A stretch of DNA of 64,000 nucleotides from Archangium violaceum (GTDB taxonomy: Bacteria; Myxococcota; Myxococcia; Myxococcales; Myxococcaceae): the NCBI RefSeq assembly GCF_016859125.1, contig NZ_CP069338.1, positions 11,535,501 through 11,599,500 on the forward strand. Direction: 5' to 3'. Under the pieces are notes generated by a model. The model saw only the letters and a list, made by a program, of their open reading frames with translations. It searched no databases and had not been told where the DNA came from. Every line of letters starts with the position of its first letter. Positions within the stretch are counted from its first letter, which is position 1. The translations under genes were made by a program, and so were the position numbers. Below are positions 54,262-62,883 of this stretch, piece by piece.

Positions 54262-55059
54262 ATGTGCACCATCGTCATCCTCCGCCACATCCACCCCGAC
54301 TACCCGCTCGTGCTGGCCGCCAACCGCGATGAGCTGTATGCCCGCCCGGCCGCCGGTCCCCAGCTCCTGTCCCCCGCTCCCCGAATCGTCGGAGGACGCG
54401 ACCTGGAGCGGCAGGGCACGTGGATGGGGTTGACGGACGGCGGTTTCTTCGTGGGTCTGACGAACCAACGGGGTTCCGCGAACCTGACGCGGGCGCCACG
54501 CTCCCGGGGAGAGGTGGTCCTGCGCGCCCTGGAAGCCGGTGGCGTGGAGGGGGCCGAGCGCTACCTCGCGGGGCTGGATCCCCGGGAGTACAACCCCTTC
54601 AACCTGCTCTACGGTGACGCCGGGGTGCTCCGGGTGGCCTATGCCCGGCCGGATTCGGAGCGAATGCGCCTCGAGGACGTGCCCCCGGGCATCCACGTCC
54701 TGCCCAACGACGTCCTCGACTGCGCGGCCATGCCCAAGGTGGCGAGGGCTCGGAAGCTCGCGGAGAGAGCGGCACGGCAGCCCTGGCCCGAGGCCGTGCG
54801 GACACTCCAGGCCCTGCTGGCGGACCACGTGCTGCCGGAGCGCGCGCCGGAGCTCCTCCCCGAGGAAGAGGGCCTTCCCGAGATTCACGAGCGCCTGCGC
54901 CAGTACCAGGCGCTGTGCATCCATACGCCAGGATATGGGACCCGCTCGTCGGCCATCGTCGCGCTGACGCCTGGACGGGTGGCCCACTACCTGGCAGCCG
55001 ATGTCTCCCCATGCCAGGGGCCGTATCGAGACGTCACGCCCCTGCTCTACCCCCGGTGA
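54262..55059 (+). CDS. NRDE (TANGO2-like) family protein
   Basis: A 265-residue protein with the family signature at its start: MCTIVILRHIHPDYPLVLAA followed by NRDE, with Cys2 exposed after removal of Met. Further family blocks: GTWMGLTDGGFFVGLTNQRG and RYLAGLDPREYNPFNLLYGD. The family is linked to haem or metabolite handling in other organisms, but the bacterial role is unclear. Divergent from metG. Confidence 0.88.
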   Translation: MCTIVILRHIHPDYPLVLAANRDELYARPAAGPQLLSPAPRIVGGRDLERQGTWMGLTDGGFFVGLTNQRGSANLTRAPRSRGEVVLRALEAGGVEGAERYLAGLDPREYNPFNLLYGDAGVLRVAYARPDSERMRLEDVPPGIHVLPNDVLDCAAMPKVARARKLAERAARQPWPEAVRTLQALLADHVLPERAPELLPEEEGLPEIHERLRQYQALCIHTPGYGTRSSAIVALTPGRVAHYLAADVSPCQGPYRDVTPLLYPR

Positions 55060-55196
55060 ATGACGGCGCGTGACGCTCCGCGTCTCCCACAACGTCGGCT
55101 GGAAACGGCCCCGGTGTGTTCCCCGCCCTCCTTGCCCGCCAGTCGCGGGGGGGTCCTAATGGAGGGAATCCACACTCCGACACCGGGGGATGTCAC

Positions 55197-56600
55197 ATGA
55201 GCAGCAGCGCACGGAGGTACGGGCATGCCGTAGTCATCGGCAGCAGCATGGCGGGGCTGGTGAATGCCCGGGTCCTGGCGGACCACTTCGAGAAGGTGAC
55301 GGTGCTCGAACGGGACGAGCGTCCCGCGGGTCCGGAGCCACGCAAGGGCGCCCCCCAGGGCCAACACGTCCATCTGTTGCTGGAGGCCGGAAAGCGGGTG
55401 CTGGAGGAGCTCTTCCCTGGCCTGACGCGAGAGACGCAGGACTCGGGCATGAACGTCATCGACTCGAGCCGGGACATGGCCTGGCAGCACTTCGGCGTGT
55501 GGAAGGTACGCGTCCCGAGCGGCATCGAGTCCGTGCTGTGCACCCGTCCCTACCTGGAATGGAACGTGTTCCAGCGGGTGAAGGCACTGCCCCAGGTGGA
55601 GATCCGGGAGAACGTCACCGTCGAGGCGCTGTGCACCGACGCGGAGAGGAAACGCGTCACCGGGGTGAAGGTGAGGGGGCCGGGCGGCGAGGAGACGCTG
55701 GAGGCGGACCTGGTGGTGGACGCGAGCGGCCGGGGAACGCGCTCGCCCCGGTGGCTGGAGGAGCTGGGCTACGGTCGGCCCGAGGAGGAGAAGATCGGCA
55801 TCGACCTGGCGTACACGAGCCGGCTCTACAAGCGGCCCGCGGGCTTCCGGGACGACTGGAAGCTGCTGGTGCAGTACCCGCGCGCGCCGGACGGATGGCG
55901 GGCGGGGTTCATCTCGCACGTGGAGGGCGATCGCTGGATCGTCAGCGTGAACGGGTACTTCGGCGACCACGCGCCCACGGATGACAAGGGGTTCCTGGAG
56001 TTCGCCCGCTCCCTACCGCGGCCGGGCCTCTACGATTACATCCAGGACGCCGAGCCGCTGACGGCCCCGGTCACCCACAAGATTCCAACGAGCCGGTGGC
56101 TGCATTACGAGCGGTTGTCGCGCTTCCCCGAGCGGCTCATCGTCACGGGCGATGCCGTGTGCGCCTTCAACCCCATCTTCGGCCAGGGGATGACGACGGC
56201 CAGCCTGGGCGCGAAGATGCTGGGAGAGCTCCTCACCGGAAAGGAGCCGCACACTCCCGGAGAGCTGAGCGGGGTCTCGGAGCGGTTCCGCCGGAAGCTG
56301 CCCGGCATCCTCCGCATCCCCTGGTTCATGACGTCCGTCATGGACATGCACTACCCGCAGACGACGGGTGCACGACCTCCCGGAGTGGGGGTCCTGCACT
56401 GGTTCTTCGGCCGGCTCATCGAGCTGACCTCGGTGGACGCGAACGTCTACCACCAGTTCCTGCGGGTGCTGCACATGCGCGACGGCCTGGAATCGCTGCT
56501 CCAGCCGGGGATGGCGCTGCCGTTGCTCGCCTACGGGGCGAAGAGCCTGTTCGTCCCCCTCGCAGAACGGGCGAACGTGCACCGGATGCCCCAGGCGTAG
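55197..56600 (+). CDS. FAD-dependent oxidoreductase/monooxygenase
   Basis: A 467-residue flavoprotein from ATG 55197. FAD fold: HAVVIGSSMAGLVNARVLAD (the GxGxxG motif altered to GSSMAG), acidic ribose contact in VTVLERDERP, and the GD motif RLIVTGDAVCAFNPIFGQGM. Similar to aromatic-ring hydroxylase-like and epoxidase-like enzymes of secondary metabolism. Substrate unknown. Stands alone between NRDE and a convergent PLP enzyme. Confidence 0.82.
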   Translation: MSSSARRYGHAVVIGSSMAGLVNARVLADHFEKVTVLERDERPAGPEPRKGAPQGQHVHLLLEAGKRVLEELFPGLTRETQDSGMNVIDSSRDMAWQHFGVWKVRVPSGIESVLCTRPYLEWNVFQRVKALPQVEIRENVTVEALCTDAERKRVTGVKVRGPGGEETLEADLVVDASGRGTRSPRWLEELGYGRPEEEKIGIDLAYTSRLYKRPAGFRDDWKLLVQYPRAPDGWRAGFISHVEGDRWIVSVNGYFGDHAPTDDKGFLEFARSLPRPGLYDYIQDAEPLTAPVTHKIPTSRWLHYERLSRFPERLIVTGDAVCAFNPIFGQGMTTASLGAKMLGELLTGKEPHTPGELSGVSERFRRKLPGILRIPWFMTSVMDMHYPQTTGARPPGVGVLHWFFGRLIELTSVDANVYHQFLRVLHMRDGLESLLQPGMALPLLAYGAKSLFVPLAERANVHRMPQA

Positions 56601-56604
56601 AGGC

Positions 56605-56636
56605 GAAAAAGGCCCGTTGTCAGGATTTTTCGGGCC
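56605..56636 (-). terminator. Intrinsic terminator of the trans-sulfuration gene
   Basis: Read leftward: GGCCCG, 14-base loop, CGGGCC then TTTTTCGCC. Situated about 80 bp downstream of the stop at 56715, between convergent genes. Confidence 0.65.
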
Positions 56637-56714
56637 CCTTCGTCCGTGATGGCAGCTGCCCGGCCGGAGAGGCCCAACACGCCACTGGTAATCGCCTTCA
56701 CAAAGCGACGCGGT

Positions 56715-57959
56715 TCAACTCCGCCCAAGACCTGGATTGGTCAGCCCAAAGAGTGGCTTCTCCACTCGGGCAGCGATTTCTTCTCCCTGCAGCGCTTCCA
56801 AGGCGTTCCGCAGGTCCGCCCAGAGGTCCTCGGGGTTCTCCAGGCCCACGCTGACACGGAGCATGCCCTCGGAGATGCCGCTGGCCTCGCGGTCCGTCGC
56901 GTCCACCACGCGGTGCGTGAGGCTCGCCGGGTGCTGGATGAGCGTGTCCACCGAGCCGAGGCTCACCGCCGGAGTGAGCAGCTCCAACCGCTCCATCACC
57001 CGGGCCGCCGCCTTCCCTCCACCCACCAGCTCGAAGGAGAGCAGGCATCCCGGCCCCCGCATCTGCCGGCCCACGAGCCCCTCGGGATCTCCACCAGCGA
57101 GCCCCGGGTACCAGGTGCGGGACACGGCCGGGTGCGAGGCCAGACGCTCCGCGAGGAACTGCGCGCCGCGCTGCGCCTCCCGGACTCGAACGGGGAGCGT
57201 CGCGAGGCCACGGTGCAGCATGTAGCCCGCCTCGGGGTGGAGCACGCCGCCGGTGGCGATGCGCACCTGACGCAGCCGCGCCGCCCAGGCCGAACACGTG
57301 GCCACCACGCCCCCCATGACGTCACCGTGCCCACCGAGGAACTTGGTCGCGCTGTGCAGCACCAGCGCGGCCCCGTGCGCGAGCGGGTTCTGGAGCACGG
57401 GCGTGGCGAAGGTGGAGTCCACCAACACCGGAACGCTGCCCGCCTGGGCCACCACCCGCGCGATGTCGATGAGCGCCAGCGTGGGGTTGGCCGGCGTCTC
57501 GATGACGACGAGCGCCGTGTCCGGACGCAGGGCCCTGCTCACCTGGTGAGGATGCGTCCAGGTGACCTCCATGCCCAGCAGGCCACTGTCCAGCAGATGG
57601 TCCGTGCCCCCGTAGACAGGGCGGCAGGCAACCACGTGCTTGCCTCCCTGGCGCGCCGCGAGCAGCACCGCCGTCAGCGCCGCCATGCCCGAAGCGAAGG
57701 CCACCGCCTCCTCGGCCCCCTCCAGCGCCGCGAGCGCCTTCTCGAAGCGGACCACGGTGGGGTTGTGCAGCCGGGCGTAGATGGGGTTGTCGCGCAGGGG
57801 ACCGCCCTGGGCGAGCGCATCGAAGCACTCGCCGATGCCTCCGAGGCCGCCCACGGGGTAGGTGGTGGAGAGATCGATGGGCGGCGCATGAACGCCGAGA
57901 TCGGTCAGGTCCTCACGGCCGGAATGAACCGCACGCGTTTCGAAACCGAGCTTCCTCAT
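56715..57959 (-). CDS. Trans-sulfuration PLP enzyme (cystathionine gamma-synthase / methionine gamma-lyase family)
   Basis: A 414-residue cytoplasmic enzyme. Features: RAVHSGREDLTDLGVHAPPI, Tyr/Arg in NPIYARLHNPTV, EGAEEAVAFASGMAAL, and the PLP-lysine segment LVLHSATKFLGGHGDVMGG. The C-terminal block SLGSVDTLIQHPASLTH is conserved. Sequence alone does not separate synthase from gamma-lyase; the divergent Lrp-type regulator 49 bp away favours an amino-acid-degrading gamma-lyase. ATG 57959 is chosen; upstream frame to 58238 is antisense to the regulator. Confidence 0.88.
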   Translation of the reverse strand: MRKLGFETRAVHSGREDLTDLGVHAPPIDLSTTYPVGGLGGIGECFDALAQGGPLRDNPIYARLHNPTVVRFEKALAALEGAEEAVAFASGMAALTAVLLAARQGGKHVVACRPVYGGTDHLLDSGLLGMEVTWTHPHQVSRALRPDTALVVIETPANPTLALIDIARVVAQAGSVPVLVDSTFATPVLQNPLAHGAALVLHSATKFLGGHGDVMGGVVATCSAWAARLRQVRIATGGVLHPEAGYMLHRGLATLPVRVREAQRGAQFLAERLASHPAVSRTWYPGLAGGDPEGLVGRQMRGPGCLLSFELVGGGKAAARVMERLELLTPAVSLGSVDTLIQHPASLTHRVVDATDREASGISEGMLRVSVGLENPEDLWADLRNALEALQGEEIAARVEKPLFGLTNPGLGRS

Positions 57960-58008
57960 CCGAATTTCCTCCTGCGAACGGGAGGCCGGAAGGAATACGC
58001 TTCCGGGC

Positions 58009-58548
58009 ATGAAAGGAACATCGAATAGCCTGCGGAAGCACGCGGCGGAACCCGCGCTGGACCGAATCGACTTCGCCATCCTGGAGGCCTTGCAGAACAA
58101 TGCTCGGCTCTCGAACAAGGAACTGGCCGCCGAGGTGGGGCTCGCGCAGTCGAGCTGCCTCGCGCGAGTGAACCGGCTGAGAGAGACCGGCGTGCTCAAG
58201 TCGTTCCACGCGGAAGTGGACGCGCGAGCGGTGGGCATCGGGCTCCAGGCGATGATCGCCGTGCGGCTCCGGCAGCACTCACGCGAGCTGGTGGAGGAGT
58301 TCCGCCGCCACGCGCTCTCCCTTCCCCAGGTGCTGGCCGTCTACCACGTGGCCGGAGCCAACGACTTCCTCGTCCACGTGGCCGTGCGGGACGCCGATCA
58401 CTTGCGAGACCTGGGCATGGACGCCTTCACCACCCGCTCCGAGGTGGCCCACATGGAGACGTCCCTCATCTTCGAGTTCGTGCGGAACCCCGGGCTGCCG
58501 CTCACCCCCGAGCCCTCGCAACGGCGGACTCGAAAACCGCCTCGATGA
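58009..58548 (+). CDS. Lrp/AsnC-family regulator
   Basis: A 179-residue protein. The HTH is LDRIDFAILEALQNNARLSN, then KELAAEVGLAQSSCLARVNRL. The RAM/AsnC sensing domain follows (FHAEVDARAVGIGLQAMIAV; VLAVYHVAGANDFLVHVAVR). Divergent from the PLP enzyme with a shared 49-bp intergenic region, an arrangement typical for specific Lrp-type control of an amino-acid enzyme, likely by methionine or another amino acid. Confidence 0.9.
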   Translation: MKGTSNSLRKHAAEPALDRIDFAILEALQNNARLSNKELAAEVGLAQSSCLARVNRLRETGVLKSFHAEVDARAVGIGLQAMIAVRLRQHSRELVEEFRRHALSLPQVLAVYHVAGANDFLVHVAVRDADHLRDLGMDAFTTRSEVAHMETSLIFEFVRNPGLPLTPEPSQRRTRKPPR

Positions 58549-58740
58549 GGGGCGGAATGGAATCCCGGAGCCGGGGGTTCCATCTCCAGCCGCCGGTCAC
58601 GGGGTCACTTTTCGGAGAGATTCGGAGAAGGTCCCCCTAGGCACGCGCCTCGAAACGTGACACACGGCAATGGTCGCCCCCCACAAGGAAGCGGCCTCCG
58701 GCTCAGCTCATTGAGACCGGACAAGAAAGAAGACGAGTAA

Positions 58741-58944
58741 ATGGCAACTGGTAATGTGAAGTGGTTCAACGACGCGAAGGGTTTTGGATTCATCACGCAG
58801 GACGGCGGGGGCGAGGATCTCTTCTGCCACCACAGCGCGATCCAGACCCAGGGCTTCCGCTCCCTCCAGGAAGGGCAGAAGGTCGAGTTCGACGTCGCCC
58901 GTGGCCCCAAGGGCCTGCAGGCGCAGAACGTCCGCCCCGCCTGA
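58741..58944 (+). CDS. Cold-shock domain protein
   Basis: A 67-residue single cold-shock domain with RNP1 (KGFGFI) and RNP2-like (DLFCHHSAI), binding single-stranded RNA or DNA as chaperone. It has a long leader (58549-58740) without another gene, which is usual for csp mRNAs, and its own terminator. Confidence 0.95.
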   Translation: MATGNVKWFNDAKGFGFITQDGGGEDLFCHHSAIQTQGFRSLQEGQKVEFDVARGPKGLQAQNVRPA

Positions 58945-58966
58945 CGCGCCGTCAGAACCGGCACCC

Positions 58967-58999
58967 GGCCCAGTCTCCTCGCGAGGTTGGGCCTTTTTC
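58967..58999 (+). terminator. Terminator of the cold-shock gene
   Basis: GGCCCAG, loop, TTGGGCC followed by TTTTTCA, 22 bp after the stop codon. The remaining 230 bp up to 59229 hold no gene I can support. Confidence 0.85.
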
Positions 59000-59229
59000 A
59001 TTTCCGGACACCCAGGCCCAACGGGATGACATCTCCGGGCCCGGTGATTACATCTGGAGCCCACCGCGCTCCGTTCCGGGAGCGCTACCGCCATGGGTTC
59101 CAACGAGGAGAGGCGGCTCGGCTTCCTCGTCGGACCAGCGGGCGCGATTCCATGCGCATCAGCACGGTTTCTCGGATCCGGTCTCTGGGAGGAGACGGAT
59201 CTTTCTAGAACTCATTCCCTCGGAGTCTC

Positions 59230-59412
59230 ATGACAGTCACATTCAACAAGAGGCAAAAGGAACGGGCGCGTCAGGAGCGCAATCAGGAGAAGGAAGCCCG
59301 GCGTGAGGAGCGCAAGCGGCTCAAGGCCGAGCGGCCCAAGGGCGAGGAGGGCGGACTGGATCCCGACATCGCCCACATCATCCCGGGGCCCCAGCCGCCG
59401 CTGGAGCACTGA
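59230..59412 (+). CDS. Small highly charged protein
   Basis: A 60-residue protein, basic and helical (FNKRQKERARQERNQEKEAR), ending in DPDIAHIIPGPQPP. Such small Lys/Arg/Glu-rich proteins with an IIPGPQ-type tail are, as I recall, conserved among myxobacteria; the function is unknown. It converges on holA. Confidence 0.65.
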   Translation: MTVTFNKRQKERARQERNQEKEARREERKRLKAERPKGEEGGLDPDIAHIIPGPQPPLEH

Positions 59413-59421
59413 GCACGGCCG

Positions 59422-60738
59422 TCAGGCGCTCCCGCAGACGGTCCAGAGCAGCCGCTCGATGACGAGCTTGCTGCTCGCGGACGACTTGAGCGCCAGGTCC
59501 GCATCGGCGCACGCCACCAGCGCATCGAGCAACTCTCGCCGCTTGTAGCGTGCGGCCCCCTGCATCGCGAGGAACGCCGCGTACGGGTGAGGGGCCTTGC
59601 CCTTCGCCGCCTTGGCCTCCTCCTCGATCCTCGGGAACACGCGCGCCTTGAAGTCCGGGAACGAGCGCGGCAGCGAGCCTCCCGCGAACTTCTCCAGCCG
59701 CTCGTGGTTCTCCAGCATACCGCGCGTGATGGAAGCCACCGCGCCCAGCAACTGGAGCCCGTGCACCCCCTGCCCCATCGCGTCCAACGTGTAGTCCAGC
59801 GCCGCCTTGAGGTTGCGGTTCTGCAGGGCCTCGGACAGCTCGAAGAACTCCTCCTCTCGCGTGTGGGCCACCAGCAGCGCCACGTCCGCGGCCTCGATCG
59901 TCGAGCCCTCCGCGTACGTCGCCAGCTTCTCCAGCTCCGACTGCAGGAGCCGCACGTTGCCGCCGACGCGCTCCTTGAGCTGCTCCGCGGCGCCCTTCCC
60001 CAGCTTCTTCTTGAAGGGCCGGAGGAACTCCTCGGCGAGTGGCTCGAGCTCGAAGTCCTTGTGGCGTGCCGCCACCTTGCGCTCGACCACCCGTCCCTTC
60101 TCCGCCGCGAGCTTCACCAGCGGGTTCTTCGCGTCCACCTCCGAGGCCGCCAACACCAGCGCATGCCCCGGCGGCACGCCCTTCTGGAACAGCTCCAGCA
60201 GCGCGCTCGCGTCCCCCTCGGGCGCGGTGATGCGCTCCTCGCGGCAGAACGCGGCCACTTCCTTGAGGAAGGCCAGGTCCGCCTCGGCCAGCTCGACGTT
60301 CAGCTCGTCCTTCCACTGCTCCACCGACGGCGCACCCCTCGCGCCCGGGTCGAGCTGATCCACGCCCCACCCCGCCCGCGCCGCCAGCGCCAACAACCGC
60401 CGGGCGCCCTCCTTGCGCTTGCCCGCCTTCCACGCCTCGCGCGCCTTGCCCAGCGCGTCCCCGCGGCCCTTCTTCGGCGCGAGGAACTCCGGGTCGCGCA
60501 CCAGCACCACCTTGCGCCCGGGGAAGAGCGGCAGCGTGGCCAGCTCCTGCGCCACCTCGCGCGGCGAGCCCGCGTCCAGCACCGCGAAGTTCAGCCCCGC
60601 GGATGCGTCCGGCAGCAGCACCTTCACCAGCTCGTCGGCGCCCCGGCGCACCAGGTACTCCTCGCCCCACAGCAGGTAGAGCGGTTGCACCTTGCCGGCC
60701 TTCGCCTCGTCCAGCACGTCCTCGATGTCCGCGCTCAT
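59422..60738 (-). CDS. holA: DNA polymerase III delta subunit
   Basis: A 438-residue clamp-loader subunit, longer than the about 340 residues of E. coli because of an insert after FLAPKKGRGDALG. Family features: YLLWGEEYLVRRGADELVKV, LPLFPGRKVVLVRD, ERVGGNVRLLQSELEKLATY and LLVAHTREEEFFELSEALQN. Opens the beta sliding clamp. ATG overlaps the holB stop (ATGA). Confidence 0.92.
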   Translation of the reverse strand: MSADIEDVLDEAKAGKVQPLYLLWGEEYLVRRGADELVKVLLPDASAGLNFAVLDAGSPREVAQELATLPLFPGRKVVLVRDPEFLAPKKGRGDALGKAREAWKAGKRKEGARRLLALAARAGWGVDQLDPGARGAPSVEQWKDELNVELAEADLAFLKEVAAFCREERITAPEGDASALLELFQKGVPPGHALVLAASEVDAKNPLVKLAAEKGRVVERKVAARHKDFELEPLAEEFLRPFKKKLGKGAAEQLKERVGGNVRLLQSELEKLATYAEGSTIEAADVALLVAHTREEEFFELSEALQNRNLKAALDYTLDAMGQGVHGLQLLGAVASITRGMLENHERLEKFAGGSLPRSFPDFKARVFPRIEEEAKAAKGKAPHPYAAFLAMQGAARYKRRELLDALVACADADLALKSSASSKLVIERLLWTVCGSA

Positions 60739-61763
60739 CGCCCCTCCAGCAGCTCGATGAGCATCCGCTCCAGCTGCAGCCTCGGCGCCGCGTTGCGCTC
60801 CACGATGGTCGCCTTCGTCTTCTCCAGCAGCGCGTGCCGCCGGTGCAACACCGTCTCGTGCGTGCGCTCGGCCACCTCGAGCGCGAGCGGCACCATGTCC
60901 CGGTTCGCCAGCCGCGCCACGCCCGCCTTCGCCAGCGACACGTCCCGCGTCCACAGGGAGAGGATGGAGAGCGCCTGCTCCGCCAGCTCGCGCGAGGCGC
61001 CGAACGTCTCGGCCCAGCGCAGCTGCGCGCCTGGCTGTCCGGGCTTCAGCGCCTCGAAGCCGGTGATGACCTCCTTGCGCGCCGCGAGCGCGTCGAGGTC
61101 CAACGCCAGGGCCCGCCCCAGACTGCCACCCGCCATCACCGCCGCCAGCTCCGCCGTCTGCGCGTCCAGCTTGCGCTCCTTCTGGAGCCGCTCGGCGACG
61201 AGCTCCACGGATAGCGGACCGAAGTACACCTTGCTGCACCGGCTGCGGATGGTGGGCAGCAGCTTGTCCGGCGCCGACGCGAGCAGGATGAGCGTGGTGT
61301 CCGCGGGCGGCTCCTCGAGCGTCTTGAGGAACGCGTTCTGCGCCTGCGGGTTCATCATGTGCGCGTCCACCACGATGGCCACCTTGCGCCTGGACTCGAG
61401 CCCGCGCAACGAGATGCGCTCCAGCAGTCCGCGGATCTGCTCCACGCGGATCTCCCGGCTGGGCGTGCCGCTGATGTCCGAGCGCCCCGCGAGCCCACGC
61501 GCCACGCGCTCGGCGTCCGGCATGAGTAGGGAGACGTCCGGGTGGGCGCCCTTGGCGATGCGGGTACACCCCGAGCAGGTGCCACAGCCCTCGTCGGGCT
61601 TTTCCGGGCAGGTGAGCGCCTGGGCGAGCCCCACGGCGGCGAGCTCCTTGCCCACGCCCTCGGGTCCGGCGAAGAGGTAGGCGTGATGAACCGCGCCGCT
61701 GCGAAGCGCCGCCTGGAGCGCGTCGATGGCGCGCGGCTGTCCGACGACCGAAGCCAACGTCAT
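60735..61763 (-). CDS. holB: DNA polymerase III delta' subunit
   Basis: A 342-residue AAA+ clamp-loader subunit. P-loop LFAGPEGVGKE ends in Glu instead of Thr/Ser, compatible with the non-hydrolysing role of delta'. Zinc module CGTCSGCTRIAKGAHPD, NAFLKTLEEPP and IRSRCSKVYFGPLS (the SRC motif) are conserved. ATG 61763 is chosen; the frame extends to 61802 without conserved residues. First gene of holB-holA. Confidence 0.92.
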   Translation of the reverse strand: MTLASVVGQPRAIDALQAALRSGAVHHAYLFAGPEGVGKELAAVGLAQALTCPEKPDEGCGTCSGCTRIAKGAHPDVSLLMPDAERVARGLAGRSDISGTPSREIRVEQIRGLLERISLRGLESRRKVAIVVDAHMMNPQAQNAFLKTLEEPPADTTLILLASAPDKLLPTIRSRCSKVYFGPLSVELVAERLQKERKLDAQTAELAAVMAGGSLGRALALDLDALAARKEVITGFEALKPGQPGAQLRWAETFGASRELAEQALSILSLWTRDVSLAKAGVARLANRDMVPLALEVAERTHETVLHRRHALLEKTKATIVERNAAPRLQLERMLIELLEGR

Positions 61764-61802
61764 GGCGCGTGTATCCCCGCTCGCGCGGCACCCGTCAACC
61801 AC

Positions 61803-62753
61803 TCAGCGGGTAGCCCGCCTCCTCCCCTCCGTGCCTCCGTGGGCCTTCACCGTCTTTCGCCCGACAGCACAGGCCGGAAGCAATTCGCACCGCGCGCAAT
61901 TCTCCGGAACGGGCTTCGTGGGACACACGCCGCTCATGCCGTAGTGACACAGGGCGAAGTCGAAGCGCACGGGGTCCTCGGCATCGAGCGCGCGGAGCGA
62001 GGCCGTCACCTCCTCGGCGGTGCGCCAGCTCAGATCCTTGCGGCGGGTGAGGCCCAGGTGCTTGGAGATGCGGCCGATGTGCGTATCCAGGGGGATCAGC
62101 AGCGCCGAGGGACGCACGCGCTTCCAGATGCCGAGGTCCACGCCATCCGGACCGCGCACCATCCAACGCAGGAACAGGTTGAGCCGCTTGGCCGCGCCGG
62201 CCCCCAGGGGCGAGGGCAACAGGTGGTGCAGGCCGCGCTCGGGCCCGAGTGCCTCGCGCAGCGGCTCCATGGGCACGTCGCGCAGGGCCGAGGTGAAGGC
62301 GTCCAGCGCCCCATGCCAGGAGCCACGCGCTTCCAGTCCCCGGACGAAGAGCGCCTCCAGGCTCCCGAGCTCGCGCAACGCGCGGCCCATGCCCAGCAGC
62401 AGCACCGCCACGTCCGTGCCCACGTTGAAGCGGTAGACGAACCCGTCGAGCAGCTCACGCGCTCCGGCCACGTCCAGCTCGCGCACGAAGGCCGCGGGAG
62501 ACGGGCCCATGCGCTTCAACAACGCATCCACCTTGGGCCGGAAGAGGTCCGCGCGCCCGTAGGCCAGCGCCGCCGCCAGCAGCGCGCTCACCTCGATGTC
62601 TCTCGGGTTCTCATAACGGTGGGGGAACTCCAGGGGATCGAAGGCGATGCGTGCCCGGCTGTCGGTGGAGGCCAGGAAGGCATCCAGACAGGGGCGCAGG
62701 CGCTCGGCCTCGAGCGGGGTCAGCCCTGTGTTTCCTTTCGTTTGCCGGGCCAT
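61803..62753 (-). CDS. TIGR02757 (DUF2400) family protein
   Basis: A 316-residue protein resembling helix-hairpin-helix DNA glycosylases. Blocks: DPLEFPHRYENPRDIEVSAL, FVYRFNVGTDVAVLLLGMGR, KRLNLFLRWMVRGPDGVDLG, LIPLDTHIGRISKHLGLTRR and a C-terminal Cys cluster (GMSGVCPTKPVPENCARCEL) that may hold an Fe-S cluster. Function unproven in the family; a DNA-repair link is suspected. It lies 39 bp upstream of holB on the same strand. Confidence 0.85.
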   Translation of the reverse strand: MARQTKGNTGLTPLEAERLRPCLDAFLASTDSRARIAFDPLEFPHRYENPRDIEVSALLAAALAYGRADLFRPKVDALLKRMGPSPAAFVRELDVAGARELLDGFVYRFNVGTDVAVLLLGMGRALRELGSLEALFVRGLEARGSWHGALDAFTSALRDVPMEPLREALGPERGLHHLLPSPLGAGAAKRLNLFLRWMVRGPDGVDLGIWKRVRPSALLIPLDTHIGRISKHLGLTRRKDLSWRTAEEVTASLRALDAEDPVRFDFALCHYGMSGVCPTKPVPENCARCELLPACAVGRKTVKAHGGTEGRRRATR

Positions 62754-62883
62754 CGTTCTGTGAACTCCATGCACTCCGTAGCATGGAGCAACCCGCTTCG
62801 CCTCGAAGTTCATCCTTCCCTTGAAGCGAGCCCGACCTAGGTTCCCCTCCGCGGATCCAACCCCTCGCAGAGGTGCCCCAGCA

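Noticed and set aside
57960-58008. SAM or methionine riboswitch before the trans-sulfuration gene
   Set aside because: The divergent gap is only 49 bp, too short for such an element plus promoter.
59587-61680. Rightward open frame of 697 codons opposite holA and holB
   Set aside because: Antisense to two well-conserved clamp-loader genes; no recognisable motif.
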